DNA from: Megalobrama amblycephala
Taxonomy: Eukaryota > Chordata > Actinopteri > Cypriniformes > Xenocyprididae
Length of the DNA stretch: 64,000 nucleotides
NCBI RefSeq assembly: GCF_018812025.1
Contig: NC_063062.1
Coordinates: forward strand, 6,333,513 to 6,397,512
Reading direction: 5' to 3'
Below are positions 34,902 to 47,586 of this stretch, one piece after another. Made by a program: the position numbers and the translations under genes. A model generated the notes under the pieces. It worked only from the letters and a program-made list of their open reading frames with translations, was not told the origin of the DNA and did not search any database. Within the stretch, counting starts at the first letter, position 1. Each line of letters opens with the position of its first letter.

Positions 34902-34935
<34 letters not shown>
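34902..34935. repeat. (TA)n microsatellite
   Basis: About 17 uninterrupted AT dinucleotides. Confidence 0.95.
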
Positions 34936-34938
<3 letters not shown>

Positions 34939-35302
34939 GCAAATACGTGAAGGTATAAAATAAAGAATTTATGTCATCTTGTTGGTCTGCTGTGGCAGGT
35001 CAAAAAACACGCATCCATGCAGACCTATAATATTTCATGATGTATGTACAGCCACAATGTTATTTATGTTTTGGTTGTGGAAACCATTAAACTAAACCTT
35101 GGACTCCCAAAGGCATGATTTATTTAGAGACACTAAACAAAAGGTTCATCAGAGATTCCTTTAATGTTAGTCTTATCTTCAATACAAATGCATACACATC
35201 AATTTCAGCTAAAATCACATAGAATTACTATTGCAATAAACATCACAATACGAAAAAAAAAATAATGCTGGTCTTCAAGCAGGAAAGAGGTACATTCATC
35301 CT

Positions 35303-35318
35303 ACACACACACACACGC

Positions 35319-35373
<55 letters not shown>
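35303..35373. repeat. (CA)n microsatellite in probable tspan18 3' UTR region
   Basis: About 35 CA units with two CG interruptions near the left end. It lies about 550 bp past the tspan18 stop codon on the minus strand, where the transcript would read (TG)n. Confidence 0.9.
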
Positions 35374-35375
<2 letters not shown>

Positions 35376-35918
35376 AACAGATAAAAATGGAAATTCACAT
35401 GACTATACAACACTAATATAATGTGCTTGTGAAAGCTTGCATTCAATGACTGTGGTAATGTATTGGTGAGAGGAAAGTGGTTTGGTGTGTTGTTGTTTTT
35501 TTTCTTTTTTACTAAAAGCACAAAAGCCTATACAAACAAGCCAGCATTACTCAGTATAAATATTCTTCATCCAAAATCAGTGCAGCACCTTCTTCATCTG
35601 TTTTTCAGGCTTTATCTGGTCTATTTAACACCTGGTCGAAATTACGCATGGACTTTCTGACAAAAAGCCCATTAAATCTTCTTAGTATTCAAAGAATGTT
35701 CTTTTTTTTCGTCAATGTTTTATTTTTGTTACCTTGTACCTCAAAGGTCCAGCTGTGAAGTACAGGTCAATGATTCTTTTTTTTTCTTTTTTCTTTTTTT
35801 GTTGTTGTTCCTTAATCGTTTTAGAGATATAAAATGGAGTAAAACATTCTTTGAAAAGTGGTTCAGTTTTCTTTTGAGGTGTTTTCCTTTTTCGAAAAAG
35901 TCTTTCGGTGAACTTGAT

Positions 35919-38900
35919 CTATTGGATTCCCCTGAACAGACACATGGCAAACACCATGGCAAAAAGCTGTTGAGAAAAGAAACACAAACCTTTTAATGTT
36001 CAATCATAGGAAAGTAAACAAACAATTATGAATCATTTAAACAGTTTTGTGTCACAGATCTTAAGGGACAGTTTGATTCTTTGGGCCCCTTGCATGTTAA
36101 AAAAAAAAGCTTTATTCAGCTTTTCTGCTAAATTAACATAGTTGTTTTAAATTTGTATTGTACACAGCATGATGATTTCAAGTTGCTTCTCTCTGCAGTC
36201 TCTCGATTCAGCTGTCTGCCTCCAGCACATTACCACATGAGGGCAGCAGCGATTCAAAGAAAAGGACTGTCTCTCTTCTGTTAAAACTCAAACTCGTGTA
36301 TCTGTGGCCATTTCTTCAAGGTCTGTCTCATGTCAATTCTCTGAGATAATATCAATGAAACGGACATAATGTAATACTGTACCTCAATCGTGAGTACAAC
36401 GATAGCCAGGGCACCAGCAACATAGATGTACATCTCAAAGTAGTCTACAACCGCTGAATAGCAGCCCTGCAGATCCAAACAGAGACATAAGAAAAACATT
36501 TTAGTTTATACAGTTTTGTTAAATTATGGCATTATCTACTCACCTACATGTTGTCTTGAAAGCTAAATAATAATAATAATACATTTAAAAAAAACAACCC
36601 TCATATGACTTGGGCAGTATATTCGACCATTTGGTGCTTAGTTATCATCAATTATTGTTGGTGCTTAAATATTATCAGTTATTATTGGTGCTCAGTTATT
36701 AATGGTTCTTATTATATAAATGTTGAAAACAGTTTTTGCTGCTTACATTTTTGTAGAAACCATGATGCATTTTTTTAAGATCTTTGATGAATAGTATTGA
36801 TTATTTATTCATGCATTTATTTGAAATAGATATTGTTTGTAACATTATAAATGTATTTACTGTCACTTTTAAACAATTGAATGTATCCTTGTTGAAGTAA
36901 AATATTAATTTAATTTTTAAAAAAATCTTACCCTAAAATTTTGCATGGAGTTTTTATCATGAGTTCCATAAAAATTAAAAACTGTTTTAAATAGTGACAA
37001 TATTAAGAAATGATTCTTGAGCAGAAAATCAGCATATTAGAATGATTTCTGAAGGATCATGTGACACTGAAGACCTAAGTAATGATGTGAAATTCAGCTT
37101 TGCCCTCACAAGAAAACATTTTTTTTTTTTTTAAATGTATTCAAATAGAAAACAGATCTTTTAAATTGTAATAATATTTCACAATATTACTGTTTTTACT
37201 GAATTTTCCATTAAATAAATGCAGCCTTGGTGAGCAGAAGAGTGTCACAGTGTATGTGCTAGACAACACCATAAATACAATATAGCTAGATCTGGAAGAT
37301 CACTTGTATCATCTTTATATTTCGGCATATTGCAAAGCCGTAAAACATGGTAACTCACTAAGGTATCATAGACATTATAGGCATTAATCTGCTTTGAAAC
37401 AATGTCTATTGTGAAATGAGCTATACAAATATATTTGACTTGAGACTTGGAAGATTTGAACTGGACTGGATGATTTAATAAAGAATCATATTGACTCAAT
37501 GATCTGTGGCCGGTTGCATAAACTGCTTAAACTAGTCTTACAAGTCTAATTGTTTCTTCAAGACAGGTCATAACTTTTTAAAATCAGTTACATATATGTA
37601 TAAAAAAAAAAAGATGGATTATTTGTTTTCAAGACAGTCTTATCATAACTATGTTTTCATCCAATGTTACGAAACGTAACTTTTGCGCAAAATTGGAATA
37701 TTGCATAAAACATTTGCCAATAAAGCAGCGTTTCCATACAAAATTGTCACTTCCTGGGAAATTGGCACATAATAATAAAGGAAAGTTCCTGCAGTCGGGG
37801 AAGAAACTGTGGCTCTTTTGTCCACCATCATAAATGACTGGCGTCTCAGAGAACACAGATGAAACGCAACAAACGCCGTCATGTTCTCTTGCGTTCGGAT
37901 GCTGGTGTTTGTGAACGCAATCATGTGAGACGCTTTGGGAGGGAATTAAACCGAATCATTCTGATGGCAGACTTTCTGCATTTCAGAACAACTAAAACAA
38001 CATTTGAGATGCTGTGCAATGTGATTAGTCAGTCCAGTTATCCAAATACATCCTCTGTTGATGCAAAGTCACACGAGTTTTTTGTTGCAGAATTTATTTG
38101 ATAAATGTGTTTCCATCACATTCTTCTTATCGGATATATAATTATCCGACTCAATTGAGCACATAAGTTTTTTATGCGCATTTTTAAAATTTATGTGTAT
38201 CCACCATCCAGCATTTTTTTATGCGATATCCCAAAATGCGCATAAAAATGGGTGGATGGAAACATGGCTAGTGAATAGATGAGTCCAGATGACTTGGAAT
38301 ATAGCACACAAGTCATATGGACTCTTTTATAGTGTAATTTTTTCTTGATTTTTTATGAACTGTCTGAAGAGTCTTCAAATATCTAATAATGTATTTCATA
38401 GATGCTGCTCATATGGGTTTGGAATACATGGAAGTGAGCAAATGACCAAATTTTCATTGTTTGATGAGTCCACAATACAAGAATCAGAACATGAGAAAAT
38501 GTTCTTCAGCTGAAAGTCCAATTGTAACTTTTTAATACAGATCTGCATGACTATTACTCAAGTTTTACTGCCCCGGCTCGCTTTCACAGAACTCTCTCAC
38601 ACGCTCACATTCCCCAGACACTGAGAACATGGAAAAGCACTAGTCAGCATTGAGAGAGCTGAAGCTGAGTGGTAACACTATTCCCCTCTTCCTGTTTTTC
38701 TGCTCTAGTTACATTTGAGCTAGAGCTTTAGACCAGGCCGAGGGGATGTGACGTATACAGCAGTATGAGAGCCCACCTTGTTGTTCCGGTACAGCATGCT
38801 GCCTAACAGGCATTCATCCCTGTTGCTGAAGCCGACTTCTCCGAGATGATTATTCCTACGGCAGCAGGCCTCGGGCACCACTTCACCGGGGTTTATGAAC

Positions 38901-40604
38901 CTAAAGATGCTGTCCTCGAAGTCTTCGGGACTGTTCACTCCACAGCAGTCAAACTAGAGGGATGCACAGACGAGTTAAGATGAACGGGTGTCGATGAACA
39001 GGTACCTAAGTTTGGTAAATGCTGATCTACAGTAGTTTAGGGAACAAAAACGAGACATACTGTGTTCATAATGGCGTTCCACGTTGATGTGAAGACATCG
39101 GTGTTGTTGTAGCCTTGGTAGTGCCTCTTCAGTTCCTTAGTAAAGTATTCTCTGGTCAGCTGTACACACATACACCAATAAAAAAATATTAGAGATATTA
39201 GCAGCACACCGACACTGAAAACATAAATCCGTCTCAACATGATGGACACGGTCACTCACATGTTCCCGGAAGACGAAGGCGAGAATGGCTGCCGCCAACT
39301 CTGCCAGGAATATAATGAGGATCAGCATGAAGAACTGCAGAGAGAGGAGGATTTTGTCACACAGTCAGTGTTTGGGTCTGACAACCGTATTCACAGCTAA
39401 CAAAAATTAGCAGATTTCATCCAAATGGGTTTTTTAAGGTCTGGACAGCCAAAAAACAGCAGACTGACAGTTGAAGGAGGTGGTTTGAATAAGATTTGCT
39501 AAATCGTGCATATGATTTACTATTTCGCTCCCTCAATTTGCTAAATTGTGTGCATGATTTACTATTTCCTTCCCTCCATTTGCTAAATCGTGCATAGATT
39601 CTTTGATATCACGATATTACTTTGGTCACTGTCGCTTTAAGGTTAGTGATAAGAGAATATGGGCTTGACTCCCGTTGCATGTTCATACAGACAGTTTTTG
39701 AGTTGCTGTTTGAACGGGACATTAAATGAGGTTGTCAATCCCAAAAACTGAAAGTGTGAACTTAGCCTAACTGAAGATGAATGTGTTTAGCAGTATAAAA
39801 CAGGACTGGCAACCGGATTCTGCTACTGTATTTCAACCTGCAGTAAGTGGCACCAACTTTACTGGTTACGTGTTTTTGAAACATTATGTACTGTGACTTA
39901 CAAAAAGCAGCAGACACTTGTTTTCTCGTATGGCTCCGCAGCAGCCCAGGAACCCCAGCAGGAAAAGCATGCCCCCCATGGCCAGGATGATGTAGACGCC
40001 TGTGAAGAGAAGGGGGTTGGCTGCCACTATCTCCCTAAAACCTGTGGGGTCCACCACTACCCACACCCCAACACCGAGGAGGAAGGAGCCGCCCAGCTGA
40101 GGAGATGGAGAGAGAAAGAAAAAACAGCCATTTAAGAGTACTACGGTCACGTTTGTGTCCTTTTTTACTACATAACACAAAAAACTGCTCATTTGCATGA
40201 TAAGTAAAATTCCATTTTCATTAAACTTATTCAGTATATACACATAAAATAAGGAAAGTTTACTCAGGATAGACAAAAGGGCAAAGTAATACGGCAACAT
40301 TTGTCACCATATGCAAATAGTTTGACCCATCAAAACATTTTAAGATTAACATTTAAAGGCAAAGTTCACACAAAAATTGTCATTATTTACTCACCCTCGT
40401 TTAGTTCTAAACCTGTACGATTTTTTTCTTCTGTGGAACGTTAAAGATATTTTGAAAAATGTCTCAAAATGTTTTTTTGTCCAATACAATGGAACAGTAA
40501 CCAAAACTGTTTGGTTACCAACATTCTTCAAAAGTACCTTCTTTTGTGTTCCACAGAAGACAGAAAGTCATACAGGTTTGGAATGAGTAAATGGCAACAG
40601 TTTT

Positions 40605-40652
<48 letters not shown>

Positions 40653-43600
40653 GCATCCCTTTAGCTTTAGGTAAACACTTAATAACTAATTCAATAAATA
40701 ATGCTACAAATATTGATCCAGGCAATCTCAAATAAATCTTCATTGTGATTGGAGCAGTTAACATGGGGCCTCTTCACACACCCTTCACACTACAATCAAT
40801 TCCCTACAAATTACAGGAAACAATTTGTTGAATTTCAGACATTCTGCATCTTCCCCACTTGCCAGCCAATTGTTATGGTGCTGTTTTTGGCCATAGTAGG
40901 CCTTTTCAAGGGGGCTTGAGCCTTTTCAAAGAGGGTTTTTTTATTTATTTTTTTTACCCAAAATAGTATGATTTCTAGTATATTTTTTACTTAATCGGCA
41001 ACAACTGAAAAACCTTGTACAAGACTACAAATCTTATATAAGACTCAAAATAATGTAATTTCAAGATTTTGTAACATAAATATATTTTTTATTCATTTTA
41101 ATTTTCAATTTAATTTTATTATTATTTTTAGTGCAACTAAAAGGGATAGTTCACCTAAAAATGAAAATGTTGTCATCATTTACTCACCCTCATGTTTTTC
41201 TAAACTTGTATGAGTTTTTTTCTAATGCTGAACACAAAAGAAGATATTTTGCAGAATGTCGGTAACCAGACAATTACGGAAGAGGATTAGGGCCAAACAA
41301 TAATAAAAAAATACATTTCGAGAAAAAAGTCGAAATAAAATGTTGAGAATAAACTCGTTAAATTATGAGAAAAAAATCATTAAATTTCGAGAAAAAAGTC
41401 GAGATAAAATGTTGAGAATAAACATTAAATTACGAGAAAAAAGTTGTTAAATTACGAGAACAAATTCGTTAAATTACGAGAACAAATTTGTTAAATTATG
41501 AGAAAAATGTTGTTAAATTACGAATTTGTGACTTTTTTTCTCATAATTTAATGACTTTATTCTCAACATTTTATCTTGACTTTTTTCTCGAAATTTAACG
41601 ACTTTTTTTCTCATAATTTAACGAATTTGTTCTCGTAATTTAACGACTTTTTTCTCGTAATTTAACGAGTTTATTCTCAACATTTTATCTCGACTTTTTT
41701 CTTGAAATTTACACTAGTTTTTTCTCGTAATTTAATGACTTTATTCTCAACATTTTATCTCAACTTTTTTCTCGAAATATAACGACTTTTTTCTCGTAAT
41801 TTAACGAGTTTATTCTCAACATTTTATCTCGACTTTTTTCTTGAAATTTAACGCGTTTTTTCTCGTAATTTAATGAGTTTATTCTCAACATTTTATTTCG
41901 ACCTTTTTTTCGAAATTTAATGATTTTTTTCTCTTAATTTAATGTTTATTCTCAACATTTTATCTCAACTTTTTTCTCGAAATGTAATGAGTTTTTTCTC
42001 GTAATTTAATGAGTTTATTCTCAACATTTTATCTCGACTTTTTTCTTGAAATTTAACAAGTTTTTTCTCGTAATTTAACGAGTTTATTCTCAACATTTTA
42101 TCTCGACTTTTTTCTCGAAATTTAACGATTTTTTTCTCGTAATTTAACGAGTTTATTCTCAACATTTTATCTCGACTTTTTTCTCGAAATTTAACGACTT
42201 TTTTCTCGTAATTTAACGAGTTTATTCTCAACATTTTATCTCGTTTTTCTTGAATTTAACGACTTTTTTCTCGTAATTTAACGAGTTTATTCTCAACATT
42301 TTATCTCGACTATTTTCTTGAAATTTAACGATTTTTTTCTCTTAATTTAATGAGTTTATTCTCAACATTTTATTTTGACTTTTTTCTCGAAATTTAACAA
42401 CTTTAATCTCAAGATGGTTTTATTTTTTTATTATTGCTTGGCCCTAATCCTCTTCCGTAGTTAATGGTAGCCATTGACTTCCATAGTATTTATTTTCCTA
42501 CTATGGAAGTCAATGGCTACTACTAATGGCTACTAATGTCACCTATTCGATTACCAACATTCTTCATAATCTCTTCAGAAAAAAGAAGCTTATACAGGTT
42601 TGGAACAACTTGAGGTTGAGTAAATGATGACAGAATTTTATTTTTTGGGTGAACTATCCTTTTAAAGGTCAATTCACACACTGCAGTGACAGACGCCGAC
42701 CAATGCAGACAATCACCAGGTTACAGTATGTCAAGTCTCAGACATTCCACGACCCGACAAATGCCAACTCAACATGTTCAAGCGCCGACCAACGGCAACA
42801 GATGCCGACAGGCAGCGGTAACACAGTCGGCACAAAATCAAAATTGATCCTATTTACTTTGTTAGTGCACTTTATTAGTCTTGTGGTGAACAATTCATCC
42901 ATGCAAGCTGAGATTCACAAGAATTGTTTTTGTCTTTGTAATCTTTTATAAAAATCTGAAAATGTACTTCCTCTCTAAAATGGCCTTCCTTCATCAGTTT
43001 TGAATAGAACATCCTCTTCAACTGTCAGTCTGCTGCGAGCTTTTGACAGCGAACAGAACGGAACGCCCACTTTTCTAGATCCAATCAATTCCCAGCGGGA
43101 AAAAACAAGCCACGCCCTCTATTTTTCTAATTCAAAATTCTGTTTCATTTGGAAAATACACCACAATACTGAAGTAAAACTCAAAAAGGCCCTTTTGCTT
43201 TTTTTGTTATCATATTCACGTTCCATACTTTTTACATGATACCTATACATGATACACAATACTTTGGTATGTGTCCAGAAAAACATGTTTTGCCTTTGGT
43301 ATTTGTTTTTTAGTGAATGCTTAAAACAGCTTAAAAAAAAAAAAATTCTACTAAGGACACAAAACAAAATACACTCTTATATTCAAGACACATTCTCTGA
43401 AAGCAATTTCCAATAATATCCACATTATATCCTCAAATCAAAAAACACTTTTTTATTTTTAACTGGAAAACAAATAATGATGATTGCTGATTCTTTTGCA
43501 GTGCAGGATTAATGATCCTAATAAACATGAAAAATTATTGTGCACCACAAATTGCTGAGTTGTTTGCACATTACTTGGTAAAGTGAACACAAAGGTTAAC

Positions 43601-46352
43601 GTGCCACTGAGCAGAGAGAATACTAATGGGCTCTACTGCTGAAAATAAATCATTTTTGAGTAAACGGCTACTGAAAGTGAACGCTTCCAGGGAGGAGGGG
43701 GAAGGTGAACGGATAGAGGAGCACAAGGAGTTTTAACAGGCGAGTCAAAGACAGCCGAGTGGGGGCTGGGAAATGCTGCTGTTTCTTTTGCAGCTTCCCA
43801 CAATCCTCTACCTGTCAAAGTGATACCCTTCCACCATCCCATTGCTCACAAACACACACACACAAATGAAGGCAGACACCAGACTGGTGATTAAGCAGCG
43901 TGTGTGTGTGTGTGTGTGTGTGGGTTTGTATGGTGGGTTTTAAGATAAGAGCCTCACACAAAAACATGTTCCTCAGTCTCTCTCTCCTGTGAGCCAAACC
44001 TGGAATTCCTTTCATGGATGGCATTAGCAATGTGTCTGTCAAGCGGAGTCCTGTCACAGCAGCTATTTCTGTCATAAACAGATTCAATAAACAGCTTGAC
44101 AGTATCACTAAATAGATGTTTTAATAGTTTTTAGGGTTGAATAAATATGAGCAGCTGTTTTTAGCTCATTAAATGGATTTCAGAGAATTATATTAGCATT
44201 TATTTGAAAAAAACAAAAAACAAAAACAAGCTACTTTATTGTTGCCATTGAACATGTGTACATCACATTATTCTCGCTGTTGGGAGGTAATTAATTCAGT
44301 CAAACGAAATGAGTTCAAATCTTTCTCTGTCTGTGTCAATCCCACAGTGGGCATTTTTGTCGTCAACCTAGATAGATGATCAAAGAAGCACTTCCTGTCT
44401 CTTCCCCTATTTTGTTTTTAAATGTTTAAACAAGTAGTTGTTCTGCTATAAATCTGTGAATCATAACAGTGTGCAGGGTGAATGTTGGGGGAAATATATA
44501 CATATAAAATATACACTTATGAAAAAGAAGCATACTTTTAAAAAGAGTACTTATAACGGATATAATATATCAAGCCACAAGCTGAATTTTCAGCATCATT
44601 ACTCCAGTCTTCAGTGTCACATGATCCTTCAGAAATCATTCTAATATGCTGATTTGCTGCTCTTGAAAACAGCTGTGCTACTGAATTTTTTGTGGAAACC
44701 GTGATACATTTTTTTCAGGAATCTTTGATAGATAGAATGTTTTTATTTAAAATAGACATTTTGTGACATAAAAATCAATTTAATGCATCCTTTTTGAATA
44801 AAAGAATGTCTTTAAAAATAAAATTGACCCCAAACTTTTGAACAGTCAGAGCTCGAACATAAAAAAAACAATAGTCAGTCTTAATAGTCTGACTTTTTAA
44901 GCTTAAACTACACCTAAAAAAATAATGTCTCAACAAAATAAATTAATGCAACAGTTTGCAACAACAACTTACAGTGCAACTCAAGTTGGGTTGAAAATGG
45001 ACAAACCCAGTGGTTGGGTTAAATGCTTGCTGGGCAGTTTTATTTAACTCAACTATTGTTTAATAATTACTATATGGCTGGCTTAAAATGAACCCAAAAT
45101 AGGTAGGAAATTAAAAATCAGACACATAATTACTAGAGGCAATAATAATAATCAAAAGGTGAACATTTATTAATAACCAATTTAATAAATGTTTATTGTT
45201 TAATTATTATTCATTAAACGTATTAAACATATTAATAAATGTTAGTTTCAAACATACTTTGGGTTCATTTTAACCAAGCAATACAGTAATTTTTAAACAA
45301 TAGTTGAGTTAAATAATACTACCCAGCTGTGTTTGTCCATTTTCAACCCAACTTGTGTTGTTTTTAGAGTGTACATTCAACCAACAAGCTGCATTGAGTT
45401 AGAGGAACTTAATAATTTGTAGCATAAACACAAGTGTTTAAGTTGATTACTCAAACAAATTGTAGTTGTGGCCCTGGAACCAATTAATCTTATCCATTTC
45501 AGTCAAATCAACACATGCTAACATAACTCATTTAACATGTATATTTAATGAACAAGTAAGATATTATTTGTCACTGGCATTAGCGCAGTCATTGCTTATA
45601 GAGTCAATAGTGTTTACCTTCATGTACTCTTCAGCACAATGGTAACCACAAAAACTTCAACATTACAGAAACTGTTTTAATTGTATTAAACACTAACAGG
45701 TCTTTCCCTCCACTAAAAAAACACATAAAATAACACTTAATTTCAACATTTATTCTCCAGTCCTATGTAAAGCATGCTGGGAATTAGAAATCCACTGCCT
45801 AATTTACGAAATTATCAAGACAATTTCATTATGTTACTACAACTTAATTTTTTAAAAAGGCAATTATCGCAGAAATTTGAGTTTAAATTACAGATGTAAT
45901 GATCAACTTAACATAACTCAACAAAAATAATGTTTACAACTTAAAACATACAATTAAAACAATAAATTAGAATTTTTAACTTGCAACCATGCATTTATTT
46001 AAGTTGTGTTAATAGGTCCCCTGAATTACTTTTTAGAGTGTAATTGGCCATCTTGGTAACACTCACAAGCACTTACTGGTCTAGAAAATGTGCATTCTAG
46101 AGAAAAGAAACATCAAAAAGGTGACAGGCTGTTTCACTTGAGTTCCATTCTTTTTTCACATTCATTTTTCTATGAGTAGTCTGTCTCTTTCCCTTTATAC
46201 TTCTCTGGTAGATCAAGTGAGAAGTGTATGTCAAAGGCAGGCAGATAAATACTCACAAAAATAAGGAAGTTGAAGACAAACATGAGGTACTTGATGCAGC
46301 TGAGGCAGTCTCCTTCCATGCTCGTCCCCCGCGCTGAAGCCTCCCCGAGCCC
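35919..46352 (-). CDS. tspan18: Tetraspanin-18
   Basis: Four-pass membrane protein that organises tetraspanin microdomains. In mammals TSPAN18 is linked to Orai1 calcium entry in endothelium. Coding exons: 46319-46257 (ATG), 40096-39902, 39334-39260, 39159-39061, 38953-38777, 36466-36383 and 35966-35919 (TAG), all phase 0, giving 246 residues (human is about 248). The start exon extends to an acceptor at 46352. [19 protein letters not shown] opens TM1. TM2 and TM3 are [19 protein letters not shown] and [18 protein letters not shown]. The large loop has CCG (147-149), CC (174-175), C192 and C205, the six-cysteine type, and one N-glycosylation sequon NNT at 129. TM4 ends [12 protein letters not shown], the TSPAN18 C-terminus. 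Cys5, Cys8 and Cys77/78 are palmitoylation candidates. Teleost paralogue a or b is not decided. Confidence 0.93.
36760..37240. repeat. Two inverted copies of the 21415-type repeat
   Basis: 36760-36960 reads in plus orientation (TTTTTTTAAGATCTTTGATG...). 36965-37240 reads in minus orientation (GATCATGTGACACTGAAGAC and AATAAATGCAGCCTTGGTGA). Both lie in tspan18's last intron region. Confidence 0.55.
37380..37445 (+). repeat. LINE/SINE-type tail fragment
   Basis: CTGCTTTGAAACAATGTCTA followed by TGAGCTATACAAATATATTTGAC resembles the 'CGCTATAYAAATAAA...TGACTTGAC' tail seen at 3600-3655. Confidence 0.35.
37640..38280. mobile_element. Foldback element in tspan18 intron
   Basis: The left end ACTATGTTTTCATCCAATG is mirrored by GGTGGATGGAAACATGGCTA at the right. 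Inner blocks (TTTTGCGCAAAATTGG against CCCAAAATGCGCATAAAA) are also partly mirrored. It is a non-coding, short DNA element. Confidence 0.5.
39492..39610. repeat. Small second site of the 42-bp palindromic repeat
   Basis: About 2.6 units of GATTTGCTAAATCGTGCATA...TGATTTACTATTTCGCTCCC, the same unit that forms the large array at 47587-48891. Confidence 0.75.
40350..40680. mobile_element. MITE disrupted by a (TG)n microsatellite
   Basis: Its left end AAAGGCAAAGTTCACACAAA and right end GAAGCATCCCTTTAG are a worn inverted pair. TCATTATTTACTCACCCTCG and TCATACAGGTTTGGAATGAG are standard blocks of this family. (TG)n occupies 40607-40650. Confidence 0.6.
40607..40650. repeat. (TG)n microsatellite
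   Basis: 22 uninterrupted TG dinucleotides inside a MITE. Confidence 0.95.
41139..42665. mobile_element. MITE hosting the 41277-42457 insertion
   Basis: The left arm (AAAAGGGATAGTTCACCTAA, TCATCATTTACTCACCCTCA) and right arm (GAGTAAATGATGACAGAATT, GGTGAACTATCCTTTTAAAG) are inverted copies. A further internal palindrome, GCCATTGACTTCCATAGTA with its mirror, lies at 42471-42520. The insertion separates GGTAACCAGACAA from GTTAATGGTAGCC. Confidence 0.75.
41277..42457. mobile_element. Foldback element made of a 69-bp minisatellite
   Basis: Terminal inverted repeats of 37 bp with one mismatch begin CGGAAGAGGATTAGGGCCAA at each end, bordered by TA dinucleotides (41275-41276, 42458-42459). The interior is a tandem array of a 69-bp unit built from TTTATTCTCAACATTTTATC, TCGACTTTTTTCTCGAAATT and CTCGTAATTTAACG. 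The array runs in one orientation for about 210 bp at the left, then flips at about 41525 and continues inverted for about 900 bp. Because 69 is a multiple of 3 the minus strand is open for short stretches, which is not evidence of coding. Confidence 0.8.
42666..44574. other. tspan18 intronic stretch
   Basis: No exon was recognised. CA and TG microsatellite runs lie near 43851-43865 and 43900-43921. 42670-42830 repeats a GCCGACC motif several times (worn element). Confidence 0.4.
44575..44855 (+). repeat. Dispersed cyprinid-type repeat
   Basis: TTTTCAGCATCATTACTCCA, TCAGTGTCACATGATCCTTC and the end TTGACCCCAAACTTTTGAAC match the 21415-21905 family in order and orientation. Confidence 0.65.
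44905..46043. mobile_element. Nested foldback elements
   Basis: An inner element (about 44985-45375) has mirrored ends CAAGTTGGGTTGAAAATGGA and TCCATTTTCAACCCAACTTG. It seems to sit inside a worn outer element whose ends carry AATAATGTCTCAACAAAATA and TAATTTATTG/CTCAACAAAAATAATG blocks. Outer boundaries are uncertain. Confidence 0.45.
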
Positions 46353-47586
46353 CTTGGAAGAAAAACAAACATAGCGTCATCTCTGAACTTAATCAGAAAC
46401 ATTCACAATCGAGCCTTTCATCTACATATTGACACTCGGCACACAAACATTCGTACGAAAGCGCTCTCTTAAAACTTAAAAGGTTCACAGTTTTTATTGC
46501 ACTGAAAGAAGAAATATTAGCATGAAAAGGGGCTTTTCAACAAAATCCTGTTTTTAAAGTGCATTCAAACAAAATAAATTCAAGGTTCCCATGTGCATAC
46601 TAAAATGGCCATACTTTTTTTTTAAAGGCACAGCCTCCCTTTTAGTGTAATTAATGATGAGAGGCTCTTGTGTTTCAGCAGACCATCCCTCTACCTGAAA
46701 AAGCACTCTCTAGGATGAAGGCCTATTACGGCGCCACTTTCCTTAAATGAAACAGGGCCTTTTTCATTAGTTCTAGGAGAGTGCTAACAGCCAGCACTAG
46801 CAGAAATACCCTACCATTACTCAGACAGCACAGAGAGGGTGCATTACATGAGGGTGTCATCCTTAAATATATGTTTGAGCACAACCTTATCTCGATGTGC
46901 AGCGCTAATAACACAAGTCTTACGGCAAACAACAATACATGATGGATCACAAGTATTATTAACAGATATAGTAATCATAGCAGTGAGAAATCTGTGGAGG
47001 AGAAAGGCTGGGAAAAATCACTTGTGCGTTGACTTGGAGCCAGAAATAGAATGTGGCTTGATGACAAGTACACTAACCATGACCTTTCTTTTTGTTTAGT
47101 TTTTTCCCCTTCCTTCATGTTTTCTTTGTATTTTCCTATCTTGTCAGATGCAATCCTGTTATGTTTTGGCGGCAAGTCTCAAAAGACTTTTTTTGGCTCA
47201 CCCTGTGTTGTTTTTTGGCTCACCCAGTATCACCCAAAGTGGTTTCTGAGTGCTCTACAGATCTTTATTGAGGAGATGGGTCTATGTCTGCCAAAAATGG
47301 TCATCTAGAGCAGGTGATTAGATTCAAATTGGTGATTAGAGGGGAATCTGAGAAAAAATTTGAGAGAAATATACGTTTTTACAAATATATATATACATAC
47401 TTGTCAGGTTTATGTTTGGTTTAATTGTCTTTTTGTTTCTGTTTCTTGTGCTTCATTGCAGTATAGTTTATTTGTTTACTTATGAGGTCCTTGTTTATTA
47501 CTATGGTTACCTATGATTTACACCTGTGTCTTGTTTAATTGTTTAAGTGTTTTTAGTTGTCTTTTGTCTTAGTGTGACTATACTAC
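46353..47586. other. Start of tspan18 intron 1
   Basis: No gene or clear element was found. 46700-47000 is mixed-composition sequence without recognisable repeats. Confidence 0.35.

Noticed and set aside
41965..42234. 89-codon open frame with [13 protein letters not shown] repeats
   Set aside because: A by-product of the 69-bp minisatellite. AT-rich, no gene-like context.
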